Source: CAYJWS01 sp964373925 (GTDB lineage: Bacteria; Patescibacteriota; Patescibacteriia; Buchananbacterales; GWA2-38-13). From it: a DNA stretch of 19,800 nucleotides. The DNA is taken from assembly GCA_964373925.1 (NCBI GenBank), contig CAYJWS010000016.1, forward strand, positions 1 through 19,800. Reading direction: 5' to 3'. Positions 7,310 to 14,447 of the stretch are shown one piece after another. The notes beneath the pieces were generated by a model. That model did no database searches, was not told where the DNA came from, and saw only the letters and a list, made by a program, of their open reading frames with translations. Made by a program: the position numbers and the translations under genes. Positions within the stretch are counted from its first letter, which is position 1, and each line of letters begins with the position of its first letter.

Positions 7310-8551
7310 TCACTGTGAAATATAATTTACACAGCTAAGTTCGTCTGGCGTAGGATCATTGCCTATGTTTGGGCTTGGAGGAGGTATTGGCGGTCCGCCT
7401 TTAAAGAGGTATGTAAGAATAAAAATAGGATCTGTAATATTAATTGTGCCAGAATCATCGGCGTCCGCGGCCTTAAGGCATCCCGGAGAAGTGTCTCCTC
7501 GAAATAGATAATTTAATATATTTACAGCGTCTGTAATGTTTACTTGACAATCAGCAGTTACATCGCCTCGCTGGAAAGGTGTTTGGTCCGGCGGGGTTGT
7601 TTGGGATGGAGGGCTTAATTTAGTTAGGAAAATTTCATCTTTGTTTGTTTGCGAGTTTTTTATTCTGCCAGCCACAATAAATCCACCATCAGATGTCGTG
7701 TGTATTGAAGAAAGGTATGGATTTCGATCACAGAGAGAAGTTTGCCAAATCTTACAATTCCAATTCGGAAGGCGTATTTTTTCTACGCAACATCTGCCAA
7801 TGCCAAGGCAAGAATTTATCTGTATAACTGTCCATTGCTCTAATGGAATGTAATCTTCTCTGTGGAATTTGTCATCATATTCTGTAGGAGTTTTTTTAAT
7901 CCACATTTCTTGTCCAACGGTATCTATTTTCATGACATAAGGTGTTGCTGGGATATCACTCCTACTACAATTTTGTACTCCAAAAAGAATTATATATCCA
8001 TCGTCAACCTCTTCTATTGTACCGGAATACATTTCTAAGCAAAACATATGATTATAATAATAATTTTCAATTATTGTATTTCCAAGAGAATCAATTTTTA
8101 TAAAAAATATTTTACTGTTAATGGTTCCGGATAATACAAAATTCCCAGTGGTTGTTTTTCTTATTGAATTAACACATCCCCAAATTCCATTTCTTTCGCC
8201 CCTGATGGCGAAAAATTTTGGATTTTTTGTCCAGGTTTCATCTATATCGCCATTCATATTTAACTTAAAAATGAACGGAAGCCAGCTATAACCATTAACG
8301 GCCGGATCACATTCTTCTGCTGTATCTGGGTATATTATTTTACTCTCATCACGCACATTACATTTATGTACTCTACCCGCAACGATAAATCCATTATCAT
8401 CCGTTTGTATAATCGTTCTGCCCTCACTCGCATCTTCGAAGTTATACGTTTTTTGCCACTCAATAGTGGGTGCTTGGGCGCGCACGTTGGTGGAATTTGC
8501 AAGAAAAGCCACAACGCTGAAAATGGACGCTGAAAATAATACCTTTTTCAT
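7310..8551 (-). CDS. Secreted propeller-like protein with C-terminal type I dockerin
   Basis: The 413-aa protein starts with a signal peptide (MKKVLFSAS ... NVRAQA, about 1-27). Residues about 30-320 contain repeats of the form (T/S)xDxGFIVAGR (near residues 50-60 and again near 295-305), separated by FKLN/FIKID/VMKID strands; this is the usual signature of a delta-60-type beta-propeller-like repeat. The last 86 residues (about 328-413) are a paired dockerin-like module, RGDVTADCQVNITDAVNILN and AADADDSGTINITDPIFIL, with calcium-loop Asp/Asn residues and the IGNDPTPDELSC ending. No cohesin partner is in the window. The start at 8551 is chosen over an upstream in-frame TTG because AAAGGAG (8563-8557) sits five bases before it. 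The role is likely extracellular binding or display; substrate unknown. Confidence 0.85.
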   Translation of the reverse strand: MKKVLFSASIFSVVAFLANSTNVRAQAPTIEWQKTYNFEDASEGRTIIQTDDNGFIVAGRVHKCNVRDESKIIYPDTAEECDPAVNGYSWLPFIFKLNMNGDIDETWTKNPKFFAIRGERNGIWGCVNSIRKTTTGNFVLSGTINSKIFFIKIDSLGNTIIENYYYNHMFCLEMYSGTIEEVDDGYIILFGVQNCSRSDIPATPYVMKIDTVGQEMWIKKTPTEYDDKFHREDYIPLEQWTVIQINSCLGIGRCCVEKIRLPNWNCKIWQTSLCDRNPYLSSIHTTSDGGFIVAGRIKNSQTNKDEIFLTKLSPPSQTTPPDQTPFQRGDVTADCQVNITDAVNILNYLFRGDTSPGCLKAADADDSGTINITDPIFILTYLFKGGPPIPPPSPNIGNDPTPDELSCVNYISQ

Positions 8552-8610
8552 TTGAGCTCCTTTCAAAGAGCTAAAGCCTATGCCTTAGAACAAAAGTTCC
8601 ATTGTTTTGG

Positions 8611-8672
8611 TTGTTAAAGAACAATGTAAACTTAACCATTCTAATTATACTTTTATTAACATTTTTGGTCAA
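8611..8672 (-). promoter_or_regulatory. Promoter and leader box of dockerin gene
   Basis: On the minus strand, TTGACC (8672-8667), 17 bp, then TATAAT (8649-8644). The leader holds GTTCTTTAACAA (8622-8611), a one-base-longer form of the shared box. A leader of about 85 bases then runs to the ATG at 8551. Confidence 0.75.
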
Positions 8673-8693
8673 GTTTCTAAAACAAGCAATCGT

Positions 8694-8723
8694 TTGGCTG
8701 AAAGAAGGCTTGTGTGTTATAAT
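8694..8723 (+). promoter_or_regulatory. Promoter of 8-TM membrane protein gene
   Basis: TTGGCT (8694-8699), 18 bp, then TATAAT (8718-8723). It is divergent from the dockerin promoter, and the two -35 boxes are about 20 bp apart, so a shared regulator is possible. Confidence 0.5.
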
Positions 8724-8755
8724 CAAGGTTATAAAATCTTAATTTGTTCCATATT

Positions 8756-9565
8756 ATGTATTACTTTATGAAAGTTGTTTTACATTACTTCATCGCTCTT
8801 TTTATAATCTTTCTTTCTCGGATTTATTTTGAGGGCGTAAACATGATCGGATTTTATATTTCATCCCTTATAATTCTTATTCTCGCAACTTTTCTTCTGC
8901 AATATAGGGGAAAAAATATAAAAACATTCACAGCATTTTTATTGATATTTCATGCCATAGCTGTTTTTTTATTGCTATGGTGGCTGATTTTGACTATTAA
9001 TTTTTCAGACTGGGATCTTGGAACCGTTTTATATCCAATGGAGCTTGCTGTTGTAGCATTTCTTTCCGTTGGATCCATTAAATTATTTAAATCCGCCCTT
9101 CTCTTGTTGAAAGATAATCCTTTGAGCATGCGGCTTGCTTTTTTATCTCTTATTTGGTTAGCATATCCTTTCTATGGGATTATTGCAGGTAATTATTTCG
9201 GCAATAATTCTTTTCAAAAAATGTCTTATTACTTTTTGATTCAGCCCATAATACCAATGTATGTTTATGTGGTGGTTGGGAGTCTACTTATCACATATTT
9301 TAATTTTAAAAGTAGCCAATATCGAGATAACACGCCATTTCATTTTAAGAGAGCCATGCTTCGTTTATTTTCAACCATTGAGTTTGTATTGCGTGAGATT
9401 ATCCCGCCATTTTTTATTTTTTCTTTGATCGGCCTTTTTATATTTCTTATAATGTTGTTTCAAGAAAGCGAAGTGCCATTATTTCATATGAGCAATTATA
9501 TTATTTTTATAGGCATTACGCTTGTATTCATTCACAACTCATGGAAAGCGCACAAGAGGACATAG
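8756..9565 (+). CDS. Polytopic membrane protein of unknown function (about 8 TM)
   Basis: The roughly 269-aa protein is almost entirely hydrophobic. Segments include KVVLHYFIALFIIFLSRIYF, IGFYISSLIILILATFLL, FTAFLLIFHAIAVFLLLWW, LAVVAFLSVGSIKLF, LAFLSLIWLAYPFYGII, IIPMYVYVVVGSLLITYF, IPPFFIFSLIGLFIFLIML and YIIFIGITLVFIHNSW, giving about eight membrane spans and a short basic tail (KAHKRT). No family or active-site motif is recognised. The start is uncertain: ATG at 8756, ATG at 8768, an upstream TTG at 8744, or an ATG at 8843 preceded by GAGGG (which would delete the first span). None has an ideal ribosome site. No clear terminator follows before the next promoter at 9631. Confidence 0.6.
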   Translation: MYYFMKVVLHYFIALFIIFLSRIYFEGVNMIGFYISSLIILILATFLLQYRGKNIKTFTAFLLIFHAIAVFLLLWWLILTINFSDWDLGTVLYPMELAVVAFLSVGSIKLFKSALLLLKDNPLSMRLAFLSLIWLAYPFYGIIAGNYFGNNSFQKMSYYFLIQPIIPMYVYVVVGSLLITYFNFKSSQYRDNTPFHFKRAMLRLFSTIEFVLREIIPPFFIFSLIGLFIFLIMLFQESEVPLFHMSNYIIFIGITLVFIHNSWKAHKRT

Positions 9566-9630
9566 AGTAAAAAAGATTGTATTAAGTTAAGATACATATT
9601 GCAGTCCTCGGAAACCCGGAATATGGAGAT

Positions 9631-9722
9631 TTGCGATTTTGAATTCGGCATGATATAATATATTTGCGTTTTTTGTTCTTTACAACAGTAATGGAGTTGC
9701 TTGACATTTTTTATTCAAGGAG
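9631..9722 (+). promoter_or_regulatory. Promoter, leader box and RBS of dockerin-hydrolase gene
   Basis: TTGCGA (9631-9636), 17 bp, TATAAT (9654-9659), then the shared GTTCTTTACAA box (9675-9685) and AAGGAG (9717-9722), seven bases before the ATG at 9730. The order of parts matches that at the minus-strand dockerin gene. Confidence 0.75.
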
Positions 9723-9729
9723 TTTTTCC

Positions 9730-12642
9730 ATGAAGAAGTACTGTTTTATCATTTTTGTCGCCCTGTGGAATGTATCTCATGCGCAAGAGAAGCCACTTGA
9801 AGTTGAATGGGCTCTTCGATGGTCTGACCAGTCAGCGACCTCTGTGCTTGCGCTTGGCGATAGCTACATTATTGCCTGCGACAGCTTAAAGAAAATGAAT
9901 CTAAAGGGGGAGCTGTTGAACTGGAGGTCTTCAGTTACCGGAGCTCGAGATATTGTAGTTGGGCATGATGGAGGCTTTGTGGTATTGTCTCTTTTGGGGA
10001 GGACTTTTGATCTGACAAAAATTGACAATGAAGGGAATGTTATCTGGTCTCATGAATTTTCAAATCAAAACGGATTTTATTTCGGCCTTGATCTTAAGAG
10101 AGTATCTACTGGCGGTTATATTGTTGCCGGGTGGGAGCAACCTTCGTCTGGAAGCTTAAAAAGCTCTGTGCTCATTCTTACGGTTGACAATAGCGGAAAT
10201 AAGCTTTGGTCAAAAAATTATACCGTGAAAGGAATTGATAAGGGTTTTGGGATAACAGAGACTTCTGATGGGGGATTTGCAATAACCGGTATCGCGCAAT
10301 CACCTGACAGGGATCGAGGAGACCTCCTCATACTTAGAATAGATATATTGGGGAATAAGCTCTGGTCCAAGGTCTATGGCGATAATGGCCCGCAAGACGG
10401 AAAATCAATACATGAACTCTCAAACGGAGATTTTTTAATCGTTGGAACCAATGGAGACAGCAGTCCGTATATCGGTTTAATGAAGACTGATTCTCGAGGC
10501 AATCAGCGCTGGTGGTGGGGCTATGACTATGGGTATGGACATGAACTTGCTATTCTTCCCGATGGGTATCTTGTTGTTGGGGAGAAAATAGTTGCCATTC
10601 CCAACGATATGGATATCTATTTGATTAAAACAGACTTTAATGGAAAAGAAGTATGGCACACGCAGTATGGTCAAGCAGATCATCGAGAGAGAGCTTTTTC
10701 CATAGCAACTGCTGGCGATGGGGGATATATCATAGGCGGGTTTTATGAGACCCCTTTTAATCAAACATATGTTTTGAAATTTCGAGAACCTTCTCCAGCT
10801 CAACTGTATTCTTATTCTCCGCCAACGTCGTCGTGGGAAAAAATGGAGAATAGCGCTAAGCAATTTAATATTCTATATCCTACCATCCTCATAACTCATG
10901 GCCGCAATGATGTTAAAGAGAGACGCGAGCTTCCGGACTGGACTTTGGAGATGGCAAAAGCTGTTTATGGCAAAATCCCAAATGGCGCTGTAAATATTCT
11001 TGCGTGGAACTGGATGAAAGAAGCTGACTTGCCTTTTTTGCAATATGGAAAATTGTTGAGTAATTCAATCCAGCAGGCGCATCTTTTGGCCTTGAAGCTT
11101 AATGAACTTTTTTCTGAAAGAGGATACGCCCGCACAAATAATCTCCATCTCATTGCTCATAGCATGGGAACATACGTGGTGTCGGTTTGTGCTCTCACAA
11201 TGGCGCATAACAGTTGGCATATTCCAAGCCAGATTACCCTGCTTGATTTAGCAGAGGAATTTGCAGGATATAATTTTATAGTCACCGGCGAATTTGACAG
11301 CAAAGTCTTTGAGCTGCGATCCCAGCATCAAGTATACCTTGATCTCTATCATGGCATTATGACCGATAGCGCTCATAATTGTAATGTGTGGGTGAATATC
11401 TCTGGCGCGGGCCATGAACTTGCACATACTTGGTATCAAAACACAGTAAACGATAATCGTAATCCTATGCTCTATAAGAGTATTGGTTGGCGAGAAAGAA
11501 CTCAAATTAATGGCACCTTGGGTTTTGATATGTCACCTTTGAGTAGCGCTCATCGTCCTGACAGCTCTTGTAGCGCGCAGGAGCTTGAAACCCAATTTTT
11601 TGTACATCCGTATCTTCGAAATGGAATTTTCTGGGAGCGAGATGACTATCTTCTCACCCATGAAAGATGCCAAAACTATATTCCGCCGATTAATAATGGA
11701 GCAATATCATTCAATGAGGCGGTTGCTTTTGGAGGCGGTACGGTCAATCACATGTCCGATACCCACATTTCCATGATTACTGGAAGTCCCGTTGGTTTCA
11801 AAATCACCAAGACCATTGAGCCAACATGGGATTACCTTGGGTTTGATTATACGTTTGCCCCTGCTCCACAAATTGCTGAACTGAAAGTTTCAATTCATCG
11901 CCTTGCAAATAATGAAACCATTGAGATTTTTTCAATGCCATCTGATATTGGGATGAAATTTCCATGGCTCAATTCCGGCCTTTTTAATATCTCCAAACTG
12001 CAAGGCGAAACCATTGAGATTACCTTTGAGCTTAATTCATCTGGCCCTGGCGCAACTACCGAGATTAAAGATCTCATCTTTTGGACGGATGCTGGACATT
12101 TCAACCAAAAGCCAAAGGCCAATGCAGGGCTTGACCGAGCCATTATGGCGGATACGAGCGGCGTCAACATGCTGACCCTGGATGCCTCGGCAACGCAAGA
12201 TCCTGATAGCAGAAAGCTTATGTACTGGTGGACACTTGAAAGCCAGTTTCTTATTGATGGCGTTGCGCCAGAGATAGAACTTGAGAAGGGAGGATATGAG
12301 ATAGGACTGGTTGTGCGAGACGAGTTTGACCATGTGGATCAGGATTCAGTGATTATTGAAGTTGAATATCCCTTCAGGCGCGGAGACAGCGATAGCGATG
12401 GTCATCTTAATATTACTGATGCTATTATCACCTTAAGGTCGCTTTTTCTTGATCCGCAGACACCTATCTGCAAGGATGCAGCAGACTTTAATGATGACGG
12501 CACGCTTAATCTCACTGACGCGATAATAACCTTAAATTTTTTGTTTACTGGGGGTTTTGCTCCAGTGAATGTGCCAAATCCTGAGCCAGGTCTTGATCCT
12601 ACTCCCGATCTTTTGGGATGCGATATCCCGCCGAAAACATAA
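9730..12642 (+). CDS. Secreted propeller-like/alpha-beta hydrolase protein with PKD-like and dockerin domains
   Basis: The 970-aa protein has a signal peptide (MKKYCFIIFVALWNVSHAQ, 1-19). Residues about 30-350 form six or so propeller-type repeats (for example ETSDGGFAITG, ATAGDGGYIIGG, each followed by a D-x-x-GN-x-LW strand). Residues about 380-620 are an alpha/beta-hydrolase fold of lipase/esterase type: LITHGRND supplies the oxyanion-hole region, AHSMG the nucleophile elbow (Ser478), and SGAGHE is a candidate catalytic-His segment. A beta-rich stretch follows, then a PKD-like domain (about 795-882) and a paired dockerin module (about 883-970, DSDSDGHLNITDAI and DFNDDGTLNLTDAI). It likely acts extracellularly on an ester or lipid; substrate unknown. 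The start at 9730 is chosen over 9664 because of AAGGAG and the position of the signal peptide. Confidence 0.87.
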   Translation: MKKYCFIIFVALWNVSHAQEKPLEVEWALRWSDQSATSVLALGDSYIIACDSLKKMNLKGELLNWRSSVTGARDIVVGHDGGFVVLSLLGRTFDLTKIDNEGNVIWSHEFSNQNGFYFGLDLKRVSTGGYIVAGWEQPSSGSLKSSVLILTVDNSGNKLWSKNYTVKGIDKGFGITETSDGGFAITGIAQSPDRDRGDLLILRIDILGNKLWSKVYGDNGPQDGKSIHELSNGDFLIVGTNGDSSPYIGLMKTDSRGNQRWWWGYDYGYGHELAILPDGYLVVGEKIVAIPNDMDIYLIKTDFNGKEVWHTQYGQADHRERAFSIATAGDGGYIIGGFYETPFNQTYVLKFREPSPAQLYSYSPPTSSWEKMENSAKQFNILYPTILITHGRNDVKERRELPDWTLEMAKAVYGKIPNGAVNILAWNWMKEADLPFLQYGKLLSNSIQQAHLLALKLNELFSERGYARTNNLHLIAHSMGTYVVSVCALTMAHNSWHIPSQITLLDLAEEFAGYNFIVTGEFDSKVFELRSQHQVYLDLYHGIMTDSAHNCNVWVNISGAGHELAHTWYQNTVNDNRNPMLYKSIGWRERTQINGTLGFDMSPLSSAHRPDSSCSAQELETQFFVHPYLRNGIFWERDDYLLTHERCQNYIPPINNGAISFNEAVAFGGGTVNHMSDTHISMITGSPVGFKITKTIEPTWDYLGFDYTFAPAPQIAELKVSIHRLANNETIEIFSMPSDIGMKFPWLNSGLFNISKLQGETIEITFELNSSGPGATTEIKDLIFWTDAGHFNQKPKANAGLDRAIMADTSGVNMLTLDASATQDPDSRKLMYWWTLESQFLIDGVAPEIELEKGGYEIGLVVRDEFDHVDQDSVIIEVEYPFRRGDSDSDGHLNITDAIITLRSLFLDPQTPICKDAADFNDDGTLNLTDAIITLNFLFTGGFAPVNVPNPEPGLDPTPDLLGCDIPPKT

Positions 12643-12650
12643 CCACAATG

Positions 12651-12679
12651 AAGGCAGACCAAAATCGTCTGCCTTTTTT
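12651..12679 (+). terminator. Rho-independent terminator of dockerin-hydrolase gene
   Basis: AAGGCAGAC (12651-12659) pairs with GTCTGCCTT (12667-12675) across a 7-base loop, followed by a run of T. Confidence 0.93.
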
Positions 12680-12693
12680 ATTTTGCAATTAAA

Positions 12694-12723
12694 TTGAGTT
12701 TTTTGGTGGTTTTGTGTTATAAT
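12694..12723 (+). promoter_or_regulatory. Promoter of 7TM-GNAT operon
   Basis: TTGAGT (12694-12699), 18 bp, TATAAT (12718-12723), with TG at 12715-12716 giving an extended -10 (TGTTATAAT). The leader is about 90 bases. Confidence 0.6.
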
Positions 12724-12819
12724 TATAATTAATTTAAACTCTATTTTTTTGTTTCATTATTATAATATTTACGTACCAATGAAATTTTTTTACCAGAGGT
12801 TAGAATTAAATTTGATTAT

Positions 12820-13500
12820 ATGCATTGGACTAATATCGGATTAATTTTAGTGGCGGGATTGGATCTAGGAATGGCACTACTGATTTGGTTAAGAGACCCA
12901 AAGAATAAAATTAATATTGCACTTGGATTAGCAATTTTATTTTTAGCAGAATGGACGTTTGGATCAGGTATGTTTAGAGAATCTAAGAATATAGAAGCTG
13001 CAATATTTTGGGTGAAAGTAGTTGAGTTTGGCGGCATAAGCCTCATTATACCTTTTTTTATGTTTTCATATTATTATCCATTCCAAAAAACGATATTTTC
13101 AAAAAAGAAACTTTTTTATATTTTTCTCTCTTGGTTTATTGTATTATTATTTTTATTTACTCCTAATTTATATTTTTTTAATGATGGCATTACGATCAAC
13201 CCACCGAAAAATAATTATATTTTTAATTATGGTTATAATGTTTTTGTTATGTATTTTTTATTTTATATTTCTTGGGCATATATTAATTTATTTAAAAAAT
13301 ATAAAGAGAGCCACGGATTTATTCGCACTCAACTATCATATATAATTATTGGAACTGGAATTATTTCTTTGTTTGGTACTTTTTTTGGTGTTATAACCAC
13401 TTTATTTTTTGATGCGAAATATTTTTGGATAGGTTCATATTTTTCTGTACCGATGATAATTATTTTGATATATTTTGCATTTTATTATAAAGCGAAATAA
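12820..13500 (+). CDS. Orphan 7TM sensor domain of the histidine-kinase N-terminal type
   Basis: The 226-aa protein has seven hydrophobic spans: about 5-23, 33-50, 62-85, 100-117, 142-160, 172-195 and 203-222. Spacing and short polar loops, including a W-x-R-x-PKN loop after span 1 and the closing FWIGSYFSVPMIIILIYFAFYY, match the 7TM input domain that normally precedes PAS/HisKA domains in membrane histidine kinases. Here the protein stops right after span 7 (YYKAK), with no kinase, so it is either a stand-alone membrane sensor or a truncated kinase. It is followed nine bases later by a GNAT gene, probably in one transcript. There is no Shine-Dalgarno at normal spacing (AGAGG is 21 bases upstream). 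Family assignment is by topology and moderately sure. Confidence 0.62.
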   Translation: MHWTNIGLILVAGLDLGMALLIWLRDPKNKINIALGLAILFLAEWTFGSGMFRESKNIEAAIFWVKVVEFGGISLIIPFFMFSYYYPFQKTIFSKKKLFYIFLSWFIVLLFLFTPNLYFFNDGITINPPKNNYIFNYGYNVFVMYFLFYISWAYINLFKKYKESHGFIRTQLSYIIIGTGIISLFGTFFGVITTLFFDAKYFWIGSYFSVPMIIILIYFAFYYKAK

Positions 13501-13509
13501 GAAAGGAAT

Positions 13510-14148
13510 ATGCCAAGAAAAATTACCGGAAGTAAAATAATATTACGTGATGGTGGACAAGACGATTTTTTGAAAGCAGGTAAATTAATTTATTCAACTG
13601 GAGGTTATTTTTTTGATTATATATTTGAGTACAAGAAGAAAAATATCGTTGACATACTCGGAGAATTATATAAAAAAGAAAAAGGAGTTTTTTCCCATAG
13701 ATTTTCTACCTTAGCAATTGTTGATAATAATGTGGTGGGTATTGAGCTTGGGTATAATAGAGAAATAAAATTCCTACATACTCTTTTTGATATTTATTAT
13801 GTTGCCATAAGCCATAAACCTATGGAGGTTATGGGGATGTTATATAGAAATCATCAAATAAAAAAGATATTAACAAAAATAAAGAAGGATTCATATTATA
13901 TTGCCCATTTGGCAGTTTCCCCTGAAGTGCATAGAAATGGTATTGGAAGCAAGCTAGTCGGGAATGCAATAATCAAAGCAAGGAAAGGAGGATATAAAAC
14001 TTGTTCCCTTGATGTTTCAATAAAGAATGATCCAGGTCTTAGATTATATGAAAAATTAGGTTTTAAAATTGTAAAAGAAATAAGGGATCACGGTCTTGAG
14101 AAAAAATATGGTCTTCATGGGCAATACAGGATGATAAAAAAGATTTGA
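13510..14148 (+). CDS. GNAT-family N-acetyltransferase
   Basis: The 212-aa protein has the GNAT acetyl-CoA site: strand 4 and motif A at about 132-150 (AHLAVSPEVHRNGIGSKLV, with the R/Q-x-x-G-x-G loop read as R-N-G-I-G at 142-146), and motif B at about 178-186 (RLYEKLGFK). Members move an acetyl group from acetyl-CoA to an amine; the substrate here cannot be told. The roughly 60 residues before motif A (about 40-125) are longer than in minimal GNATs. The ATG at 13510 has GAAAGG at 13501-13506. A decayed copy of the last 24 codons lies at 19719-19793, and the start of a broken epimerase-like gene follows six bases after the stop. Confidence 0.85.
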   Translation: MPRKITGSKIILRDGGQDDFLKAGKLIYSTGGYFFDYIFEYKKKNIVDILGELYKKEKGVFSHRFSTLAIVDNNVVGIELGYNREIKFLHTLFDIYYVAISHKPMEVMGMLYRNHQIKKILTKIKKDSYYIAHLAVSPEVHRNGIGSKLVGNAIIKARKGGYKTCSLDVSIKNDPGLRLYEKLGFKIVKEIRDHGLEKKYGLHGQYRMIKKI

Positions 14149-14154
14149 ATTTTT

Positions 14155-14190
14155 ATGTCAAAAATTTTTGTGACTGGAGCTGGCGATTAA
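14155..14190 (+). pseudogene. Stub of an NAD-dependent epimerase/dehydratase-like gene
   Basis: An 11-codon frame, MSKIFVTGAGD then TAA, starts six bases after the GNAT stop. MSKIFVTGAGG is a common opening of extended SDR/NAD-epimerase proteins (first beta strand and GxxGxxG loop). The frame breaks exactly in the glycine loop. What follows, to metG, shows no continuation. It is read as the remnant of a gene cut by rearrangement. Confidence 0.5.
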
Positions 14191-14350
14191 TCAAATTAAA
14201 AAAGTAAGTATTGTATTATGTTTTTATCTAATTATCACAAAAGACAGATAAGTAAATTTTTTTTTAATCATCACTCTTTATTTCGATGCTTATTTAGATT
14301 ATTGAGAGATTTTAGTTTTTGTTGCTTTACACCCAAGAAGCTAAAAAGAT

Positions 14351-14378
14351 TTGACAGAATTGTTTTATTTATGATAAT
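14351..14378 (+). promoter_or_regulatory. Promoter of metG
   Basis: TTGACA (14351-14356), 16 bp, GATAAT (14373-14378), giving a leader of about 60 bases. The rest of 14191-14447 is very AT-rich with no convincing gene. No T-box (AGGGTGGNACCGCG) is seen. Confidence 0.65.
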
Positions 14379-14447
14379 ATATGTTATTGTTCCTTGGGAA
14401 TTAGGTCGATCCTTGAAAATTAAACATGAGAAAGGAGTATACATATT

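Noticed and set aside
14379..14447. Possible T-box or other riboswitch ahead of metG
   Set aside because: The leader is only about 60 bases, with no T-box sequence, no specifier hairpin and no terminator.
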